Assembly: GCA_031769625.1 (NCBI GenBank) | Contig: JAUIMM010000135.1 | Span: forward strand, 4,778,001 to 4,842,000 | Reading direction: 5' to 3' | DNA length: 64,000 bases | Source: Taudactylus pleione | Lineage: Eukaryota > Chordata > Amphibia > Anura > Myobatrachidae | Made by a program: the position numbers and the translations under genes | Notes under the pieces: model-generated | What the model was told of the DNA's origin: nothing | Seen by the model: the letters and a program-made list of their open reading frames with translations, nothing else | Database searches by the model: none | Shown: piece after piece, positions 60,401-64,000 of the stretch | Position numbering within the stretch: the stretch's first letter is position 1 | Layout of the letters: every line of letters begins with the position of its first letter

Positions 60401-60660
60401 ACGTGCATCAACAAAGTAGTGCAAAGCGTGCGCCTGTGTCATAAGTAAAGGGCCGGCTGGCTTGACCGTTAAAGGGTGCTGTAACCCCCAAAGTACACTC
60501 CAGTCCAAACCAAAAAAACAATTATTTTCTGTGTTTGTGAATTGTGTGCGCAGTAGCCGCACGTGAATCAACAAAGTAGTGCCAAGCGTGCGCCTGTGTC
60601 ATAAGTAAAGGGCCAGCTGGCTTGACCGTTAAAGGGTGCTGTAACCCCCAAAGTACACTA
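57476..60660 (+). repeat. Diverged third copy of the 3.84-kb unit, with an insertion
   Basis: 57490-58.28 kb matches 51586-52.37 kb at offset 5904 (tags GCCGCTCGTGC, GGCTGCTGTAACC and CACGTACATC). From about 59.08 kb the match to 52.55-54.0 kb has offset 6537, so about four monomers are extra around 58.4-59.0 kb. Private changes: AAAGTGTGCTG (57601), CTGGCCTGACC (57906), GCCGGATGGC (58061), CTGTGTGTGAATTG (58301) and CTCAAGTCC (59382). Clearly older than the near-identical pair at its left. Confidence 0.82.
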
Positions 60661-61930
60661 CAGTCCAAACCAAAAAAAAAATAATTTTCTGTGTTTGTGA
60701 ATTGTGTGCGCAGTAGCCGCACGTGCATCAACAAATTAGTGCCAAGCGTGCGCCTGTGTCATAAGTAAAGGGCCGGCAGGCTTGAACGTTAAAGGGTGCT
60801 GAAACCCCGAAAGTACACTCCAGTCCAAACCAAAAAAAAATTATTTTCTGTGTTTGTGAATTGTGTGCGCAGTAGCCGCACGTGCATCAACAAAGTAGTG
60901 CCAAGCGTGCGCCTGTGTCATAAGTAAAGGGCCGGCTGGCTTGACCATTAAAGGGTGCTGTAACCCCCAAAGTACACTCCAGTCCAAACCAAGAAAAAAA
61001 AAATATTTTCTGAGTTTGAGAATTGTGTGCGCAGAAGCCGCACGTGCATCAACAAAGTAGTGGCAAACGTGTGCCTGTGTCATAAGTAAAGGGCCAGCTG
61101 GCTTGACCATTAAAGGGTGCTGTAACCCCCAAAGTACACTCCAGTCCAAACCAAAAAAAAAAATATTTTCTGTGTTTGTGAATTGTGTGCGCAGTAGACG
61201 CACGTGCATCAACAAATTAGTGCCAAGCGTGCGCCTGTGTCATAAGTAATGGGCCGGCTGGCTTGACCGTTAAAGGGTGCTGTAACCCCCAAAGTACACT
61301 CCAGTCCAAACCAAAAAAACAATTATTTTCTGTGTTTGTGAATTGTGTGCGCAGTAGCCGCACGTGCATCAACAAAGTAGTGCCAAGCGTGCGCCTGTGT
61401 CATAAGTAAAGGGCCAGCTGGCTTGACCGTTAAAGGGTGCTGTAACCCCCAATGTACACTCCAGTCCAAACCAAAAAAAAAATATTTTCTGTGTTTGTGA
61501 ATTGTGTGTGCGCAGTAGCCGCACGTGCATCAACAAAGTAGTGCCAAGCGTGCGCCTGTGTCATAAGTAAAGGGCCGGCTGGCTTGACCGTTAAAGGGTG
61601 CTGTAACCCCCAAAGTACACTCCAGTCCAAACCAAAAAAAAATATTATTTTCTGTGTTTGTGAATTGTGTGCGCAGTAGCCGCACGTGCATCAACAAAGT
61701 AGTGCCAAGCGTGCGCCTGTGTCATAAGTAAAGGGCCGGCTGGCTTGACCGTTAAAGGGTGCTGTAACCCCCAAAGTACACTCCAGTCCAAACCAAAAAA
61801 ACAATTTTTTTCTGTGTTTGTGAATTGTGTGCGCAGTAGCCGCACGTGCATCAACAAAGTAGTGCCAAGCGTGCGCCTGTGTCATAAGTAAAGGGCCGGC
61901 TGGCTTGACCGTTAAAGGGTGCTGTAACCC
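60661..61930 (+). repeat. Mosaic block with private variants
   Basis: Eight monomers. Private changes: GGGTGCTGAAACCCCG (60796), AAGAAAAAAAAAATATT (60991), CTGAGTTTGAG (61010), GCAGAAGCCGC (61031), GTAGACGCACG (61195) and GTGTGTGCGCAGTAG (about 61505), an L-like GT insertion without the GCTG change. No S-class junction. Confidence 0.72.
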
Positions 61931-63290
61931 CCAAAGTACACTCCAGTCCAAACCGAAAAAAAAATTATTTTCTGTGTTTGTGAATTGTGTGCGCAGTAGC
62001 CGCACGTGCATCAACAAAGTAGTGCCAAGCGTGCGCCTGTGTCATAAGTAAAGGGCCGGCTGGCTTGACCATTAAAGGGTGCTGTAACCCCCAAAGTACA
62101 CTCCAGTCCAAACCAAAAAAAATATATTTTCTGTGTTTGTAAATTGTGTGCGCAGTAGCCGCACGTGCATCAACAAAGTAGTGCCAAGCGTGCGCCTGTG
62201 TCATAAGTAAAGGCCCCGGCTGGCTTGACCATTAAAGAGTGCTGTAACCCCCAAAGTATACTCCAGTCCAAACCAAAAAAAAAATTATTTTCTGTGTTTG
62301 TGAATTGTGTGCGCAGTAGCCGCACGTGCATCAACAAAGTAGTGCCAAGCGTGCGCCTGTGTCATAAGTAAAGGGTCAGATGGCTTGACCGTTAAAGGGT
62401 GCTGTAACCCCCAAAGTACACTCCAAACCAAAAAAATATATATTTTCTATGTTTATGAATTGTGTGCGCAGTAGCCGCACGTGCATCAACAAAGTAGTGC
62501 CAAGCGTGCGCCTGTGTCATAAGTAATGGGCCGGCTGGCTTGACCGTTAAAGGGTGCTGTAACCCCCAAAGTACACTCCAGTCCAAACCAAAAAAAAATT
62601 ATTTTCTGTGTTTGTGAATTGTGTGCGCAGTAGCCGCACGTGCATCAACAAATTAGTGCCAAGCGTGCGCCTGTGTCATAAGTAAAGGGCCGGCAGGCTT
62701 GAACGTTAAAGGGTGCTGTAACCCCCAAAGTACACTCCAGTCCAAACCAAAAAAAAAATTATTTTCTGTGTTTGTGAATTGTGTGCGCAGTAGCCGCACG
62801 TGCATCAACAAAGTAGTGCCAAGCGTGTGCCTGTGTCAAAAGTAATGGGCCGGCAGACTTGACCGTTAAAGGGTGCTGTAACCCCCAAAGTACACTCCAG
62901 TCCAAACCAAAAAAAATATAATTTTCTGTGTTTGTGAATTGTGTGCGCAGTAGCCGCACGTGCATCAACAAAGTAGTGCCAAGCGTGCGCCTGTGTCATA
63001 AGTAAAGAGCCAGCTGGCTTGACTGTTAAATGGTGCTGTAACCCCCAAAGTACACTCCAGTCCAAACCAAAAAAAAATTATTTTCTGTGTTTGTGAATTG
63101 TGTGCACAGTAGCCGCACGTGCATCAACAAAGTAGTGCCAAGCGTGCGCCTGTGTCATAAGTAAAGGCCCGGCTGGCTTGACCGTTAAAGGGTGCTGTAA
63201 CCCCCAAAGTACACTCCAGTCCAAACCAAAAAAAAAATTATTTTCTGTGTTTGTGAATTGTGTGCGCAGTAGCCGCACGTGCATCAACAA
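61931..63290 (+). repeat. Block related to 36.06-38.5 kb
   Basis: Starts with ACCGAAAAAA (61951), then GTTTGTAAATTG, AAAGAGTGCTG (62234) and GGGTCAGATGGC (62373), the order found at 36055-36.49 kb. After the S-class junction at 62.42 kb it follows 38.10-38.46 kb. It then returns to a 36.6-37.0 kb-like order with GGCAGACTTGACC (62851), AAAGAGCCAGC (63004) and GTGTGCACAG (63109). No duplication in between carries this order, so it records an exchange between blocks about 26 kb apart or a shared older block. Confidence 0.75.
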
Positions 63291-64000
63291 ATTAGTGGCA
63301 ATCGTGCGCCTGTGTCATAAGTAAAGGGCCGGCTGGCTTGACCATTAAAGGGTGCTGTAACCCCCAAAGTGTACTCCAGTCCAAACTAAAAAAAAAATTA
63401 TTTTCTGTGTTTGAGAATTGTGTGCGCAGTAGCCGCACGTGCATCAACAAAGTAGTGCCAAGCGTGCGCCTGTGTCATAAGTAAAGGGTCGGCTGGCTTG
63501 ACCGTTAAAGGGTGCTGTAACCCCCAAAGTACACTCCAAACCAAAAAAAAATATATTTTCTATGTTTATGAATTGTGTGCCCTGTAGCCGCACGTGCATC
63601 AACAAATTAGTGCCAAGCGTGCGCCTGTGTCATAAGTAAAGGGCCGGTAGGCTTGAACATTAAAGGGTGCTGTAACCCCCAAAGTACACTCCAGTCCAAA
63701 CCAAAAAAAAAATTATTTTCTGTGTTTGTGAATTGTGTGCGCAGTAGCCGCACTTGCATCAACAAAGAAGTGCCAAGCGTGCGCCTGTGTCATAAGTAAA
63801 GGGCCGGCTGGCTTGACCGTTAAAGGGTGCTGTAACCCCCAAAGTACACTCCAGTCCAAACCAAAAAAAAAATTATTTTCTGCGTTTGTGAATTGTGTGT
63901 GCAGTAGCCGCACGTGCATCAACAAAGTAGTGCCAAGTGTGCGCCTGTGTCATAAGTAAAGGGCCGGCTGGCTTGACCTTTAAAGGCTGCTGTAACCCCC
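63291..64000 (+). repeat. Right edge: start of a further copy of the 3.84-kb-type order
   Basis: Order matches 59.30-60.01 kb at offset about 3994 and also 52.8-53.5 kb: an S-class junction with GTGTGCCCTGTAG (63578), an AACAAAGAAGTG monomer (63761), then CTGCGTTTGTG (63881) and TTGACCTTTAAAGGCTG (63973). The first monomer carries AAATTAGTGGCAATCG (63287). The block is cut by the window end. Confidence 0.78.

Larger units (their letters stand above)
1..64000 (+). repeat. Satellite DNA array, 160-bp monomer, about 400 copies
   Basis: The same segment of about 160 bp recurs head to tail from the first to the last base, with A-tract starts at 1, 161, 321 and so on. I saw no inverted monomer and no interruption by other sequence. 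The copy number is an estimate from window length and monomer length, allowing for about 43 short junctions. The start and end of the window lie within monomers, so the array continues on both sides. No monomer preserves a frame, since 160 is not a multiple of three. The period is close to one nucleosome plus a short linker, which is usual for centromeric and heterochromatic satellites, but location cannot be inferred from sequence alone. I do not recognise it as a named satellite family. Confidence 0.99.

Noticed and set aside
1..64000. Numerous minus-strand open frames of 60-162 codons and some plus-strand ones of 60-83 codons
   Set aside because: They recur once or twice per monomer, in frames that shift by one base each period (160 = 3n+1), overlap one another and stop wherever small indels fall. 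Variation is concentrated at CpGs, not at third codon positions. They are by-products of a repeat with few stops, not genes.
1..64000. CRISPR array
   Set aside because: The repeated unit is 160 bp of contiguous, similar sequence with no alternation of short repeats and unique spacers.
1..64000. Telomeric TTAGGG/CCCTAA repeats
   Set aside because: Only isolated partial matches occur (for example TTAAAGGG in each monomer); no tandem hexamer run exists.

Overview
The whole 64 kb window is one uninterrupted tandem satellite array. I found no protein gene, RNA gene, transposon, CRISPR array or unique-sequence island. The monomer is 160 bp (clean example 14000-14159), all copies I read run in the same orientation, and both window edges fall inside the array, which holds about 400 monomers. 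The hand-counted consensus is 76/160 G+C. It has a run of about 10 A, an AT-rich stretch, a CpG-rich core containing the palindrome GCACGTGC, and a moderately GC-rich tail. A nucleosome-scale satellite of this length, with CpG-directed decay, points to a eukaryote that methylates CpG, more likely an animal than a plant. The species and the named satellite family cannot be told from the sequence. Whether it is centromeric, pericentromeric, subtelomeric or on a sex or B chromosome is also open.

The information lies in how variant monomers are arranged. Three length classes recur: the standard 160 bp; an S class, with a 5-bp loss before the A-tract followed by a TATATATTTTCTATG-type segment; and an L class of 161-162 bp with GTGTGTGCGCTG. 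A rarer 128-bp monomer carries a 34-bp internal deletion. Monomers are grouped into large tandem segmental duplications. From left to right: a mosaic (1-7290) with a partial repeat at offset 5571; two copies of a unit of about 9.7 and 9.2 kb (7291-17005 and 17006 to about 26.2 kb); a 3042-bp tandem duplication (23149-29232) overlapping the end of the second; a mosaic (29233-34675) with a 640-bp tandem pair; a 6.16/6.32-kb pair (34676-47150) with nested 768-bp repeats; a 3840/3841-bp pair (47561-55241) whose copies look identical except for one A; a 476-bp pair (56519-57475); a diverged third copy of the 3.84-kb unit (57476-60660); and a right end (61931-63290) built from segments most like 36-38.5 kb.

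Sequence change is dominated by two processes. One is transition at the seven CpG sites of the monomer: all 14 possible CpG-to-TpG and CpG-to-CpA products are present. The other is unequal exchange, gaining or losing whole monomers in register and leaving hybrid monomers where breakpoints can be narrowed to tens of bases. The many minus-strand open frames are by-products of a 160-bp period with few stops in some frames; I do not annotate them as genes.
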